64,000 nucleotides of DNA from Jiella sonneratiae. GTDB lineage: Bacteria > Pseudomonadota > Alphaproteobacteria > Rhizobiales > Rhizobiaceae. Made by a program: the position numbers and the translations under genes. The notes beneath the pieces are model-generated. The model saw nothing but the letters and a program-made list of their open reading frames with translations. It did not search any database and had not been told where the DNA came from. Below are positions 48,870-58,769 of the stretch, piece by piece (position 1 is the stretch's first letter; every line of letters starts with the position of its first letter). The stretch is from contig NZ_JAFMPY010000001.1 in assembly GCF_017353515.1 (NCBI RefSeq), positions 417,885 through 481,884 of the forward strand, read 5' to 3'.

Positions 48870-49638
48870 GCTTGCCGAGATACCGCCCCAGAAACCCCTG
48901 AAGCGCGTTCCACGATTCCTCGTCGGCGACCTTGCGGTAGCTCTTGGAGTCGAAGACCGTGAAGGCGTGCGGCGCGCCGGAATAGACCTCGAGTTCGTAA
49001 GGGATCTTCTCGTCCTCGAGGGTCTTGACCAACGAATAGGCCTCGCTCGGCGGCACCGAGGTGTCGCCGCCGCCCTGGGCGATCAGGATCGGCGCGGTGC
49101 CTTCCGGATAGCTCTGGCCGTCGGGAGTCGCCAGCGTGCCGTGGAAGGTGGCGTAGCCGGCGACGTCCTTCGCCTTGCCGGAGCGGGCGAGTTCGAGGAC
49201 GCCGGCGCCGCCGAAGCAGTAGCCGATCACCGCCGCCGCCTCCTTGCCGCTTTCCTTGCGCGCCTCCTCGAGCCCCGCCTCGACCCGGGTCAGCATCGCC
49301 TCGCGATCCTTGTAGAGCTTGCCAGTCTCGGCCTTCTTGGCATCCGTCGTCTCGGGCCGGTTGCCTTTGCCGAAGAGATCGAGCGCGAAGGCGTCGTAGC
49401 CGAGGCCTGCCAGCATGTCGGCACGCTTCTTCTCGTAGTCGGTGAGGCCATCCCAGTCGTGGATGACGAGGACGAGGCCCTTCGCCTCCCCCTCGGCCGG
49501 CGCGTAATAGCCCTCGTAATCGGCGCCCGCCGCCTGATAGGTAACGGCTTCGCCCGCCGCGGCGGGTGCCGTGGCGCCGACGGCGAGAATCGCCGAAAGC
49601 GAAGCGGTGGCGACGGAAAGCCTGGCGAGCGTCGTCAT
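48862..49638 (-). CDS. Secreted dienelactone hydrolase family protein
   Basis: 258 aa with a signal peptide (ending APAAAGEA). Alpha/beta-hydrolase with the DLH-type triad: Cys in GYCFGGAGVLEL, Asp in GGGDTSVPP, His in SGAPHAFTVFD. The Cys nucleophile is characteristic of dienelactone hydrolases, but an exported member probably acts on another ester or lactone. It converges on argC. GGAGGGACC precedes the ATG. Confidence 0.88.
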   Translation of the reverse strand: MTTLARLSVATASLSAILAVGATAPAAAGEAVTYQAAGADYEGYYAPAEGEAKGLVLVIHDWDGLTDYEKKRADMLAGLGYDAFALDLFGKGNRPETTDAKKAETGKLYKDREAMLTRVEAGLEEARKESGKEAAAVIGYCFGGAGVLELARSGKAKDVAGYATFHGTLATPDGQSYPEGTAPILIAQGGGDTSVPPSEAYSLVKTLEDEKIPYELEVYSGAPHAFTVFDSKSYRKVADEESWNALQGFLGRYLGKQS

Positions 49639-49904
49639 GGGGGTCCCTCCTTCGGAATGTTTGCGGCGGCAAGTTTGCGGCCTGGCCCGGAAGGCTAGCT
49701 CACCGGTCGCCGGATGAAAGGAGGCGCGCCGGCCGAAGAGCGCGGCTGTCGATCAAAGCTTCGTGCAGCGCGCCGTGATCCGGCGCCCCGGCGGCGGGAC
49801 CGCGCACCGCTCCGCAGAGGCACGAAGGCGATTGCGCGCGGCCGGCAACCGGCGCATCGAAGGCCGGCTGAAGCGAGAGATTCGCGCAACAAGGACGACG
49901 GACA

Positions 49905-50447
49905 ATGAACGAGATCTGGTTCCGCACCGGCGAGGCGACGGTGCTCGCAGCCGAAGGGCAATTCACCGATGCGATGCCGGAGGTCCTGATCGGCTCGGTC
50001 AGGGGCCCGGTCGGCCAGGCCTTCGCCGCGATGATGGGACAGGTCCAGGGCCACACCCGCATGTTCGTCGTCCGCGACATCAACCAGATGGTCCGGCCGG
50101 CGACGATGATGACGACCAAGGCGACGATCGAATCGCTCGCCTATGTGGAACTCCTCGGCGGCGTCGTGCAGGCGGCGACCGGCGACGCCATCGTCGACTG
50201 CCTGATCGACGGGACGCTGCCGAAGGAAAGCGCCGACGAGATCTGCATGATCGTCATGATCTGGCTCGACCCGCGCTGCGCCGACCATGCCGAGCTCGAC
50301 CAGAAAGATCTCTACCGCACCAACTACGAGGCGACGAAGCTCGCCATCGCACGGGCCATGAAGGGCGAGCCCAGCGTCGAGACGCTGATCGCCAACCGGA
50401 AGTCGGTGAAGCACTACGCGCTCGAAGGCGTCGTCGACTACGATTGA
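49905..50447 (+). CDS. Formaldehyde-activating-enzyme-like protein (Fae paralogue type)
   Basis: 180 aa. The Fae fold is recognisable over its length: EVLIGSVRGPVGQAFAAM, PATMMTTKATI, GVVQAATGDAIVDCLIDGTLPKESADEICMIV, and RTNYEATKLAIARAMKGEP. Canonical Fae condenses formaldehyde with tetrahydromethanopterin using a His in AHIDLIIG. The matching place here reads AMPEVLIG, so that His is replaced by Met. It is therefore likely a Fae2/Fae3-like homologue of unproven activity. No methylotrophy genes are nearby; the gene stands alone between two unrelated ones. Confidence 0.85.
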   Translation: MNEIWFRTGEATVLAAEGQFTDAMPEVLIGSVRGPVGQAFAAMMGQVQGHTRMFVVRDINQMVRPATMMTTKATIESLAYVELLGGVVQAATGDAIVDCLIDGTLPKESADEICMIVMIWLDPRCADHAELDQKDLYRTNYEATKLAIARAMKGEPSVETLIANRKSVKHYALEGVVDYD

Positions 50448-50570
50448 GGGGCGATGCGCCTCATCTGCCATGTTTCGACACGGTGCCGATATGTCGGCTG
50501 ACGCATGTGGCAGCCGACGCCGAAGGGCATCCGTGGCGGATGAGAATGGAGCCCGGCCCGTCGGAAATGC

Positions 50571-50600
50571 GTCATCCTCGGGCTTGTCCCGAGGACGACG
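50571..50600. repeat. Short intergenic hairpin repeat (CCTCGGGCTTGTCCCGAGG type)
   Basis: GTCATCCTCGGGC TTGTCCCGAGGACGAC forms a hairpin with arms CCTCGGG/CCCGAGG. The same unit occurs at 55488, 55582 (inverted) and, truncated, at 55378 and 63832. Confidence 0.75.
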
Positions 50601-50712
50601 CCGCGGCGGATTGCGCCGTCCGATTCCAGCTTGCGAACCGCGAATTTTCAGCCGGGTGACGCCGAGCATCTCGCAGCACGCAAACGCCTTCGGCTCAAGG
50701 AAAAACCGCAGC

Positions 50713-51804
50713 CTAGGCGGCGGCGGAAACGGCCGGGTAGCTTCCCCACAAGCTCCGTGCGTGGACGACCGTCGCCGCGAGCACGATCAGCCCGCCGGCC
50801 TGGTGCATCAGCGCCAGATCGAGCGGCACCACCATCAGAAGCGTGGTGATGCCGATCGCCGCCTGGGCGAGGACGACGAGAAACAGCAGACCGGCCCCCC
50901 CGGCATGGCGCGTCGCGGGAACCATGCGCCACAGCGCGAGGGCGTGAACGAGCGTCGCCCCGAGGAGGAGATAGGCGCCGCAGCGATGCATGAACTGCAC
51001 CGTCAGGACGTTCTCGAAGAAGTTCCGCCAAAGAGGCTCCATCGAGAAGAGTCCGGACGGCACGATCGCCCCGTCGATCAGCGGCCAGGTGTTGTAGATC
51101 AGACCGGCCCGGAGCCCGGCGACGAGGCCGCCGAGATAGATCTGGCAGAGCGCCATGACCACGATGGCGACGGAAAGCCGGCGCGAGGCGGCCGGCGCCG
51201 GCCTTGCCGCCGCGTCGCGCGGCGTCAGCCCGCGCGCCACCCAGAGCGTTGCGGCGAAGATCACGCAGGCGATGGTGAGATGGGTGGCGAGGCGGTACTG
51301 GCTGACCTCGGTCCGCTCGGAAAGGCCTGAGGCGACCATCCACCAGCCGACGGCCCCCTGCAGGCCGCCGAGGCACAGCAGCCCGAGAAGCCGCGGCTTC
51401 AGGAACGGCTCGAGCCGCCCGGTCAGCCAGAAGAAGGCGAGCGGCAAAGCGAAGACGAAGCCGACGCCGCGGGCGAGCAGCCGGTGGCTCCACTCCCACC
51501 AGTAGATCGTCTTGAAGCCGTCGAGCGACATGCCGCGGTTCATCTGCTCGTATTGCGGAATGCGCTTGTAGAGCTCGAATTCCTCCTGCCACTCGGCGGC
51601 GGAGAGCGGCGGAACGACCCCGTGGATCGGCTTCCATTCGGTGATGGAGAGGCCGGATTCGGTGAGGCGCGTCGCCCCGCCGACGAGGACGAGGGCGAAG
51701 ACGACGAGCGCGACGGCGTAGAGCCAGAGCCGCACGGCGCGGCGGTTGCGGGCCGCCGCCGTGGTTGCGGGCTGACGTTCGAGACGATAGGCAAGGCTGC
51801 TCAT
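50713..51804 (-). CDS. ctaA: Heme A synthase (COX15/CtaA)
   Basis: 363 aa from the ATG at 51804 ([11 protein letters not shown]), eight predicted helices. Oxidises heme O to heme A for aa3-type oxidases. The conserved His residues are in [34 protein letters not shown] and [10 protein letters not shown]. Further family marks are [19 protein letters not shown] and [12 protein letters not shown]. It belongs to the alphaproteobacterial/mitochondrial type 2 group. The frame continues upstream to 51951 but without membrane character. Confidence 0.95.
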   Translation of the reverse strand: MSSLAYRLERQPATTAAARNRRAVRLWLYAVALVVFALVLVGGATRLTESGLSITEWKPIHGVVPPLSAAEWQEEFELYKRIPQYEQMNRGMSLDGFKTIYWWEWSHRLLARGVGFVFALPLAFFWLTGRLEPFLKPRLLGLLCLGGLQGAVGWWMVASGLSERTEVSQYRLATHLTIACVIFAATLWVARGLTPRDAAARPAPAASRRLSVAIVVMALCQIYLGGLVAGLRAGLIYNTWPLIDGAIVPSGLFSMEPLWRNFFENVLTVQFMHRCGAYLLLGATLVHALALWRMVPATRHAGGAGLLFLVVLAQAAIGITTLLMVVPLDLALMHQAGGLIVLAATVVHARSLWGSYPAVSAAA

Positions 51805-51919
51805 GAAGAGCGCTTTGCACCCAAAGCGCGGCCCGATCAAGAACGCCGGGACGGCCGCGGGGCCCGCAAGGCCGTGAGGGGCCCGGCGCGCATCCGGCTG
51901 CGCTTGGCAGGGAGGACGG

Positions 51920-52129
51920 ATGCCCGTCAGGCTGAAGAAGTTCATCGGCACGATCCTGATGATCCTGCTCGTCGTCGTCTATGCCGTCCTCGCCACCGCC
52001 TATGCCTCGCTGCATCTCGCCGAGGCGAGCGGCTGGATCCACCTCGTCTACTTCTTCTTCACCGGCATCCTCTGGGTCGTGCCGGCGATGTTCCTGATCC
52101 GCTGGATGGAGACCGGGCCGAAGCGCTGA
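51920..52129 (+). CDS. DUF2842 small membrane protein
   Basis: 69 aa, two hydrophobic helices ([46 protein letters not shown]) and the terminal GPKR. DUF2842 is an uncharacterised small inner-membrane family restricted mainly to alphaproteobacteria, often near cytochrome oxidase assembly genes such as ctaA, from which it is divergent here. GGAGGA ribosome-binding site. Confidence 0.88.
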   Translation: MPVRLKKFIGTILMILLVVVYAVLATAYASLHLAEASGWIHLVYFFFTGILWVVPAMFLIRWMETGPKR

Positions 52130-52148
52130 CGCCGCGGCATCCCCGCCG

Positions 52149-52868
52149 TCAGGCTCCCGGCTGGCGGCGGATCAGCGGCATGAAGACGATGTCGTCGATG
52201 CCGATCATCCGCAGATCGTCGGCGACGTCGATCATCCGGTCGTCGACATGCGGCAGTCCGGCGATGACGACGGCGCTGTTGCCGTCGAGGATCGCCGGGA
52301 GTTCGGGAATGTCGAGGGCGTCCGCCTCGACCACGGCGTAGTCGTAGGCTTCGTCGAAAGCGGCAAGGACATGGGCGAGATGGCCGAGCGTCGTTTCGTC
52401 GGCCCGCTCGAATTCGAAGCCGCCCGAGGGGACGAAATGCGTCGCGGTGTGGTGGTCGCGATAGATGATGTCGGCGAGCCCCGCCCCGCCGGCCAGAAGG
52501 TCGGCATAGCCGAGGGCGTCGGCGGCAAGGCCCATGCGCCCGGCGAGCCAGCCGTCCGGCGTAAGGTCGATGAGCACGGTCGCCTTGCCGGCGGCCGAGA
52601 GGCGCCGCGCCAGTTCGAGGCCGCCGAAGCTGCCGAGTTCGCGATGCGTCGACAGGACGACGATGCGGACGATTTCGGTCGCCTGGAGGGCCGCGACGAG
52701 TTCGCTGGCGGTGGCGATCTGCTCGCCCGCCTCGCCGGACGCGGCCTCGGCCGGCGCGCGCTCGTCGGCAGGCGCCTCGCGGCCGGCGGCCTCGGGCGGG
52801 TGGCGGAGGCCGGTCCGGCCCTTGCCGTCCCAGGCAAATCCCGCATTGTGGGGCTGCTCGATGGTCAT
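52149..52868 (-). CDS. BY-kinase/CpsD-like ATPase lacking a P-loop
   Basis: 239 aa from the ATG at 52868 (MTIEQPHNAGFAWDGKG). The layout is that of the cytoplasmic half of exopolysaccharide tyrosine autokinases: IVVLSTHRELGSFGGLELARRLSAAGKATVLIDLTPDG, LGYADLLAGGAGLADIIYRD, and YDYAVVEADALD. The Walker A position reads STHRELGSFGG without the GKS/T core, so nucleotide binding is doubtful. There is no Tyr-rich tail. It is divergent from a Wza-like lipoprotein gene, which supports a role in polysaccharide export. Confidence 0.7.
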   Translation of the reverse strand: MTIEQPHNAGFAWDGKGRTGLRHPPEAAGREAPADERAPAEAASGEAGEQIATASELVAALQATEIVRIVVLSTHRELGSFGGLELARRLSAAGKATVLIDLTPDGWLAGRMGLAADALGYADLLAGGAGLADIIYRDHHTATHFVPSGGFEFERADETTLGHLAHVLAAFDEAYDYAVVEADALDIPELPAILDGNSAVVIAGLPHVDDRMIDVADDLRMIGIDDIVFMPLIRRQPGA

Positions 52869-53151
52869 CGCACGTCTCCGGCAAGCTCGTCCGGAGAATT
52901 CGGAGCGCGGCCGCAAGGCAGGCGCTGCTTGGCTCAGCGGCGCGGCGCGATACGGACCGACGACCCTCGACGCGAACTCCGGACAAGCGCTTCAGGTTGC
53001 CCGAAACAATGCCCCCTCGGCCGTAACCGCGAGGTTAAGTTGCTGCCCGATCGACATCCGCCGCCTGCGGTTTACCGGCGGTTAACCCTAATGAATTCAT
53101 AATCTGCCCATGCGGTCGCGTTTCGGCGGCAATTCACCGGGCTAGAGCACC

Positions 53152-53712
53152 ATGAAACTTCGGCTGGCGATCCTCGCCCTTTCGGCCCTGACCCTGCTTC
53201 CGGCCTGTGCGTCGTACCGGCCGGCGCCGGACGCCTTTCATCAGAGCCTCGCGCAGCCCTATCGTCTCGACAGCGGCGACCGGCTGAAGATCATCGTCTT
53301 CGGCGAGGACGGGCTGACCAACACCTATACCGTGGACAAGGCGGGCTTCGTCGCCTTCCCGCTGGTCGGCGACGTTCCGGCGCGCGGCCGCTCGCCCGAA
53401 CAGGTGCAGGCGGAGATCACCCAGCGCCTCGCCGACGGCTATCTCGTCAAGCCCGACGTGACGGTGGAGGTCGACCAGTACCGGCCGTTCTTCATCATGG
53501 GGGAAGTGACGAACGGCGGCCAGTACAACTACGTCCCCGGCATGACGGTGCAGAACGCGGTGGCGATCGCCGGCGGCTTCACGCCGCGCGCCGAGCAGGA
53601 AAATGCCGACGTCACCCGCCAGAACAGCGGCCGCATCGTCACCGGTCGGGCCCTGCCCTCGGACCCGCTGATGCCCGGCGACACGGTCTATGTCCGCGAG
53701 CGGTGGTTCTGA
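53152..53712 (+). CDS. Polysaccharide export (Wza-type) lipoprotein
   Basis: 186 aa. Lipobox LLPACASY makes it a lipoprotein. The poly_export domain (about 37-110: YRLDSGDRLKIIVFGEDGLTNTYTVDKAGFVAFPLVGDV) is followed by an SLBB-type segment (PFFIMGEVTNGGQYNYVPGMTVQNAVAIAGG). It is short, with one SLBB, as in rhizobial ExoF/short Wza proteins. It is convergent with the WbpA-like dehydrogenase gene and divergent from the CpsD-like gene. Confidence 0.9.
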   Translation: MKLRLAILALSALTLLPACASYRPAPDAFHQSLAQPYRLDSGDRLKIIVFGEDGLTNTYTVDKAGFVAFPLVGDVPARGRSPEQVQAEITQRLADGYLVKPDVTVEVDQYRPFFIMGEVTNGGQYNYVPGMTVQNAVAIAGGFTPRAEQENADVTRQNSGRIVTGRALPSDPLMPGDTVYVRERWF

Positions 53713-53748
53713 CGAAAGCTTTTCCCGCCGCGCCGCAAAGGCCGCCGG

Positions 53749-55113
53749 TCACGCCCTGACGACGCGGGCCTGCAGCTCCGGCGAGAGCGCCCGCGACGCG
53801 CCGCGGCTGTCGACGACGAGCGGCACGCTCTTCACCAGGGTCGCAAGGTCGATGCCGTCATGGTCGGTGGCGATCAGCGCCGCGTCGTAGCCCGCGAGCG
53901 CCTCCGGGCTCCAGCCGATGGAGGCCCTGCCCTCGAATTCGCCGTGTTTGCGCGTGCGCCGCATCACCGGCACGAAGGGATCGTAATAGTCGACCAGCGC
54001 GCCGCGCTCCTCCAGCATCTCCATCAGGACGAGCGACGGGCTCTCGCGCACGTCGTCGACGTTCTTCTTGTAGGCGAGGCCGACGACGAGGACGCGGGCG
54101 CCGCGGATCGGCTTGCCGAGACGGTCGGAGAGCGCCGAAACCAGCCGGCCGACGACCCATTGCGGCATGCCGGAATTGATCTCGCCGGCGAGCTCGATGA
54201 AGCGGGTGTGGATGCCGAATTCCCGCGCCTTCCAGGTGAGGTAGAACGGGTCGACGGGGATGCAGTGGCCGCCGATTCCGGGCCCCGGATAGAAGGGCAT
54301 GAAGCCGAAGGGCTTGGTCTTGGCCGCGTCGATGACGTCGAAGACGTCGATGCCCATCTGGTCGAAGATCACCTTCAGCTCGTTGACGAGGGCGATGTTC
54401 ACGGCGCGGAACACGTTCTCCGTCAGCTTCACCGCCTCCGCCGTGCGCATCGAGGCGACGCGCACCACCCGCGCCGTCACCGTCGCATAGAGCGCTTCGG
54501 CCATGTCGCCGGCGGCCGCCGTGTCGGCCCCGACCACCTTGGGAATGCTGTTGGTGTCGAAATCCGGATTGCCTGGATCCTCGCGCTCCGGCGAATAGGC
54601 GATGGCGAAGTCGCGGCCGGCCTGAAGGCCGGAGCCCTGTTCGAGAATCGCCGCGAGCAGGTCCTCGCTGGTCATCGGATAGGTGGTGGATTCCAGCGTC
54701 ACCAGCTGGCCGGCCCGCAGATGCGGGGCGATCGCCTCGGCGGTCGCGACGACGAAGCTCATGTCGGGATCGCGGTAGCGCGTCAGCGGCGTCGGCACGC
54801 AGATCAGCATCGCGTCGACCTCGGCGATCCGCGAATAGTCCGTGGTCAGCACCGTGCGGCCGGAGCCGACGAGCGCCGCGATGCGCTTTTCGGCGATGTG
54901 GTGGATGTAGCTCTTCCCGCCCTGGAGCTTCTCGATCTTCGCCGGATCGATGTCGAAACCGAAGGTGCGAAAGCCGGCCGCGTGGAAGGCGAGGAGCAGC
55001 GGCAGGCCGACATAGCCGAGACCGACGATCCCGACCTTCGCCTCGCGGCTTTCGACACGGCCGACGAAGGCGGCGGCCATGTCGTCGCGTGCGGATGTCT
55101 CTTCGGTCTGCAT
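53749..55113 (-). CDS. Nucleotide-sugar dehydrogenase, WbpA/UDP-GlcNAc-type
   Basis: 454 aa from the ATG at 55113. The NAD-binding motif is GIVGLGYVGLPLLLAFHAAG, the catalytic Cys is in GPGIGGHCIPVDPFYL, and the C-terminal UDP-binding domain has VGLAYKKNVDDVRESPSL. The YSPEREDPGNPDF segment is typical of WbpA/WecC-type enzymes rather than UDP-glucose dehydrogenases. It should make a UDP-HexNAc uronate for surface polysaccharide. The WbpE-like aminotransferase at 40583 could act further along the same pathway. Confidence 0.9.
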   Translation of the reverse strand: MQTEETSARDDMAAAFVGRVESREAKVGIVGLGYVGLPLLLAFHAAGFRTFGFDIDPAKIEKLQGGKSYIHHIAEKRIAALVGSGRTVLTTDYSRIAEVDAMLICVPTPLTRYRDPDMSFVVATAEAIAPHLRAGQLVTLESTTYPMTSEDLLAAILEQGSGLQAGRDFAIAYSPEREDPGNPDFDTNSIPKVVGADTAAAGDMAEALYATVTARVVRVASMRTAEAVKLTENVFRAVNIALVNELKVIFDQMGIDVFDVIDAAKTKPFGFMPFYPGPGIGGHCIPVDPFYLTWKAREFGIHTRFIELAGEINSGMPQWVVGRLVSALSDRLGKPIRGARVLVVGLAYKKNVDDVRESPSLVLMEMLEERGALVDYYDPFVPVMRRTRKHGEFEGRASIGWSPEALAGYDAALIATDHDGIDLATLVKSVPLVVDSRGASRALSPELQARVVRA

Positions 55114-55374
55114 GGCAAGCCCCAGCAAGCGCTATCGTCCGGCCCGGCCGGTTTGCGCCCTCACTGGCGCAATTTGGGGGCTGGCGGCAAGGGCGGCGAG
55201 AAAGCTGCTGCCGCAAGAACGGCCGTGGCGGCGTCTCGCTCACCGTCGCATCGGCCGAGGGGAACGGGTCCGGGTCGTTCATGCGTCGCCGTCCGTCGGC
55301 CCTATTCGAAGCGACTCCACGCCTGCCGAGAAAGCGGCTTCCGCTGAAGAAACTGGAGCGAAACCATTGAAATT

Positions 55375-55507
55375 GCGTCATCCTCGGGCTTGTCCGTACG
55401 AGACTCACGCATTTGTTGAACGATAGTCGCAGCCAGGTTGCGTGCTGAGGCAGGCGGACTGAAATTCGCCGAAAACCTCGAAAGTGCGTCATCCTCGGGC
55501 TTGTCCC
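55375..55507 (+). repeat. Composite intergenic repeat, copy 1
   Basis: Order of parts: GCGTCATCCTCGGGCTTGTC, then a spacer containing GATAGTCGCAGCCAGGTTGC, then GAAATTCGCCGAAAACCTCG, then GCGTCATCCTCGGGCTTGTC again. 63719-63852 has the same order with diverged bases (GACAGTCGTAGCCAGGTTGC; GAAATTCGCCGGAAGCGTCG). Confidence 0.75.
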
Positions 55508-55614
55508 GAGGATCTACTGCCGGCTCAAGGACAGAATCCTTGCAGTTGTCCTTCAGCGGCGAAGTGCGCAACGCTCAACCCGCAGTAGATCCTCGGGACA
55601 AGCCCGAGGATGAC
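55488..55614. repeat. Perfect 33-bp inverted repeat pair
   Basis: 55488-55520 and 55582-55614 are exact reverse complements (33 of 33), separated by 61 bp. Each arm itself contains the CCTCGGG/CCCGAGG hairpin, followed by ATCTACTGC. Confidence 0.9.
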
Positions 55615-55688
55615 GGCGCGGTGGAGCGGAGCCGGGAAGCGGCCGCCTCGAGCGCAGAGCAGTAACGCGCCCCGCGCCACCCCTGCCC

Positions 55689-56890
<1,202 letters not shown>

Positions 56891-56891
<1 letters not shown>

Positions 56892-57577
56892 CAGGACAGC
56901 TCCGGAACTTCGAGGTTGCCGACTTCGCCCTCGACATGGAGCTTCGCGCCGGTGACAAATTGCAGGTCGTCCATCGACAGATGGGGCAGTTTTTCGCGAA
57001 GCACGAAGCGCGCGGCGGGAATGTCGACGTCGATCACGGCGAGCGAGGTGTAGATGCGGGTGACGCAGCCGACGCCGGTGAGCGGGAAGGTGCATCGCTC
57101 GACGAGCTTCGGCGCGCCGTCGCGGGCGACGTGGTCGGTCAGCACCGCGACGCGCTTGGCGCCGTTGACGAGATCCATCGCGCCGCCGACCGCCGGCACG
57201 CCCTTGCTCCCGACCCGCCAGTTGGCGAGGTCGCCGTTCGAGGCGACCTGAAGCGCGCCGAGGATGGCGACGTCGAGATGGCCGCCGCGGATCATCGCGA
57301 AGCTCGTCGCATGATCGAAGAAGGCGGCGCCGGGCTTCAGCGTGATCGCCTTCTTGCCGGCATTGATAAGGTCCCAGTCCTCCTCGCCCTTCGCCGGCGC
57401 GCGGCCGAAGCCGAGGACGCCGTTCTCGGTGTGGAAGATCGGCTCGCGGCCTTTCACCGTGTAGGCGGCGACCTTTTCCGGAAAGCCGATGCCGAGATTG
57501 ACGTACTGGCCGTCCTCGATGTCCTGCGCGGCACGCCAGGCGATCTGTTCCTGATTGAGCTGTCCTCGAACGTTCAT
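56891..57577 (-). CDS. pcaJ: 3-oxoadipate CoA-transferase subunit B
   Basis: 228 aa. CoA-transferase family I beta subunit: YVNLGIGFPEKVA, the ENGVLGFG motif holding the catalytic Glu, and KGVPAVGGAMDLVNGAKRV. With PcaI it transfers CoA from succinyl-CoA to 3-oxoadipate. It overlaps pcaI by 4 nt (ATGA) upstream and pcaF downstream, so the operon is tightly coupled. Acetoacetate CoA-transferase is the close alternative, but the pcaF neighbour favours this call. Confidence 0.93.
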
Positions 57578-58281
57578 GGGTAGCGCGCCTCCGCCTGGTT
57601 CAGCACTTCCTCCTGGGCGGGATCGGCGATCTCGACCAGACGGTTGACGAAGATCCCCGGCGTGACGACGGCTTCCGGCTCGATGCCGCCCGCGTCGACC
57701 AGCCGGCCGACCTGGGCGATCGTCTGGCCGGCCGCCATCGCCATCAACGGACTGAAGTTCCGCGCCGCGAGGCGATAGGTCAGATTGCCGTAGGGGTCGC
57801 CCAGTTCGGCCTTGATCAGCGCATAGTCGGCCTTGAGCCAGCGCTCCTGGAGATAGGGCCTGCCGTCGAACTCCGCGACCGGCTTGCCCTCGCCGAGCTC
57901 GGTGCCGTAGGCCGTCGGCGTGTAGAAGGCGGGAATGCCGGCGCCGCCGGCGCGGATGCGCTCGGCGAGCGTTCCCTGCGGCGCGAGCTCCAGCTCGATC
58001 CGACCCGCGAGATAGCGCTCACTGAAGGCCGTCGGGTCCTTGCTCTTCGGAAACGAGCAGATCAGCTTGTCGACCATCCCCTGTTCGATCATCGCGGCGA
58101 GGCCGACATGGCCGTTGCCGGCATTGTTGTTGACCACCGTCAGGTGCTTCGGGCCGGCGTCGATCAGCGCGTGGATCAGTTCGATCGGCGCCCCGGAGCC
58201 GCCGAAGCCGCCGATCATCACGGTCGCACCGTCACAGATGTCGGCGACCGCCTCAGCCGCCGAGGCGTAATGCTTGTTCAC
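57574..58281 (-). CDS. pcaI: 3-oxoadipate CoA-transferase subunit A
   Basis: 235 aa from a GTG at 58281 with a strong GGAGGAG ribosome-binding site (VNKHYASAAEAVADICDG). CoA-transferase family I alpha subunit: GATVMIGGFGGSGAPIELIHALID, VVNNNAGNGHVGLAAMI, PQGTLAERIRAGGAGIPAFYTPTAYGT. The frame is open to 58731 but the start is fixed by the ribosome-binding site and family N terminus. It is the first gene of pcaIJF, the end of the beta-ketoadipate pathway for aromatic catabolism. No PcaR/PcaQ regulator gene is adjacent. Confidence 0.93.
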   Translation of the reverse strand: MNKHYASAAEAVADICDGATVMIGGFGGSGAPIELIHALIDAGPKHLTVVNNNAGNGHVGLAAMIEQGMVDKLICSFPKSKDPTAFSERYLAGRIELELAPQGTLAERIRAGGAGIPAFYTPTAYGTELGEGKPVAEFDGRPYLQERWLKADYALIKAELGDPYGNLTYRLAARNFSPLMAMAAGQTIAQVGRLVDAGGIEPEAVVTPGIFVNRLVEIADPAQEEVLNQAEARYP

Positions 58282-58769
58282 CCGCTTCTCCTCCTCCGCC
58301 TGCCGCTCCGGCCTGCGCCTCTTCGAGCCCCGTGCGTCCCGCAGGAACGCGGCCGAACGCCCGGCCAGTCTTGATTGACGCGTCGCGCGCACCGACGATC
58401 GATTCCGATTTCCGGGCCGATGCTTCAGCTCGCAGATAGCCCAGGGCCGCCGGAGCCGCCAAGGCGGTTCGTGCGCATGGTGACGTTTGCTCGGATGCCG
58501 GGCGAAGGCGGACGCATGGAGAACGGGCCGGCCGGCGTCGTCGCCTCGCCGGCGACGGCGCTGCGGCTCGTCGAACCCTTTCGCCCCGGACGGCCGCGAC
58601 TTGGAGCGGACGTCGGGGGACGCCTCGCGGCGGGTGCTCCGAAGAGCCGGAGCACACTTGGATCGGGACATTTCGCAGTGGAAAAAGGCTCTTGCCGCCG
58701 TTTCCTGACGTATCGCAGGAACTTCGCTCAATAATGCAGGAAATTCGGAGCGGGCGAAAAGCCCGGCCC
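58282..58769. other. pcaI upstream region, 488 bp
   Basis: No credible gene on either strand and no listed repeat. It lies upstream of pcaI and downstream of the SGNH hydrolase gene, both on the minus strand. It should hold the pcaIJF promoter, but I could not pick one with confidence. Confidence 0.5.

Larger units (their letters stand above)
55114..55688. other. Repeat-rich intergenic region
   Basis: 575 bp with no credible gene between two same-strand genes. The right half is built almost wholly from intergenic repeats: a truncated hairpin unit at 55374-55396, a shared block up to 55507 and a 33-bp perfect inverted pair (55488-55520 and 55582-55614). Confidence 0.7.

Noticed and set aside
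45115..51000. Methylotrophy cluster around the Fae-like gene
   Set aside because: Neighbours are a hydrolase, argC and heme A synthase; no methanol oxidation or tetrahydromethanopterin genes are present.
53075..53100. Possible CtrA box (GGTTAACCCTAATGAATTC) upstream of the Wza-like gene
   Set aside because: Only the first half matches TTAA-N7-TTAA; the second half is GAAT. Too weak to call.
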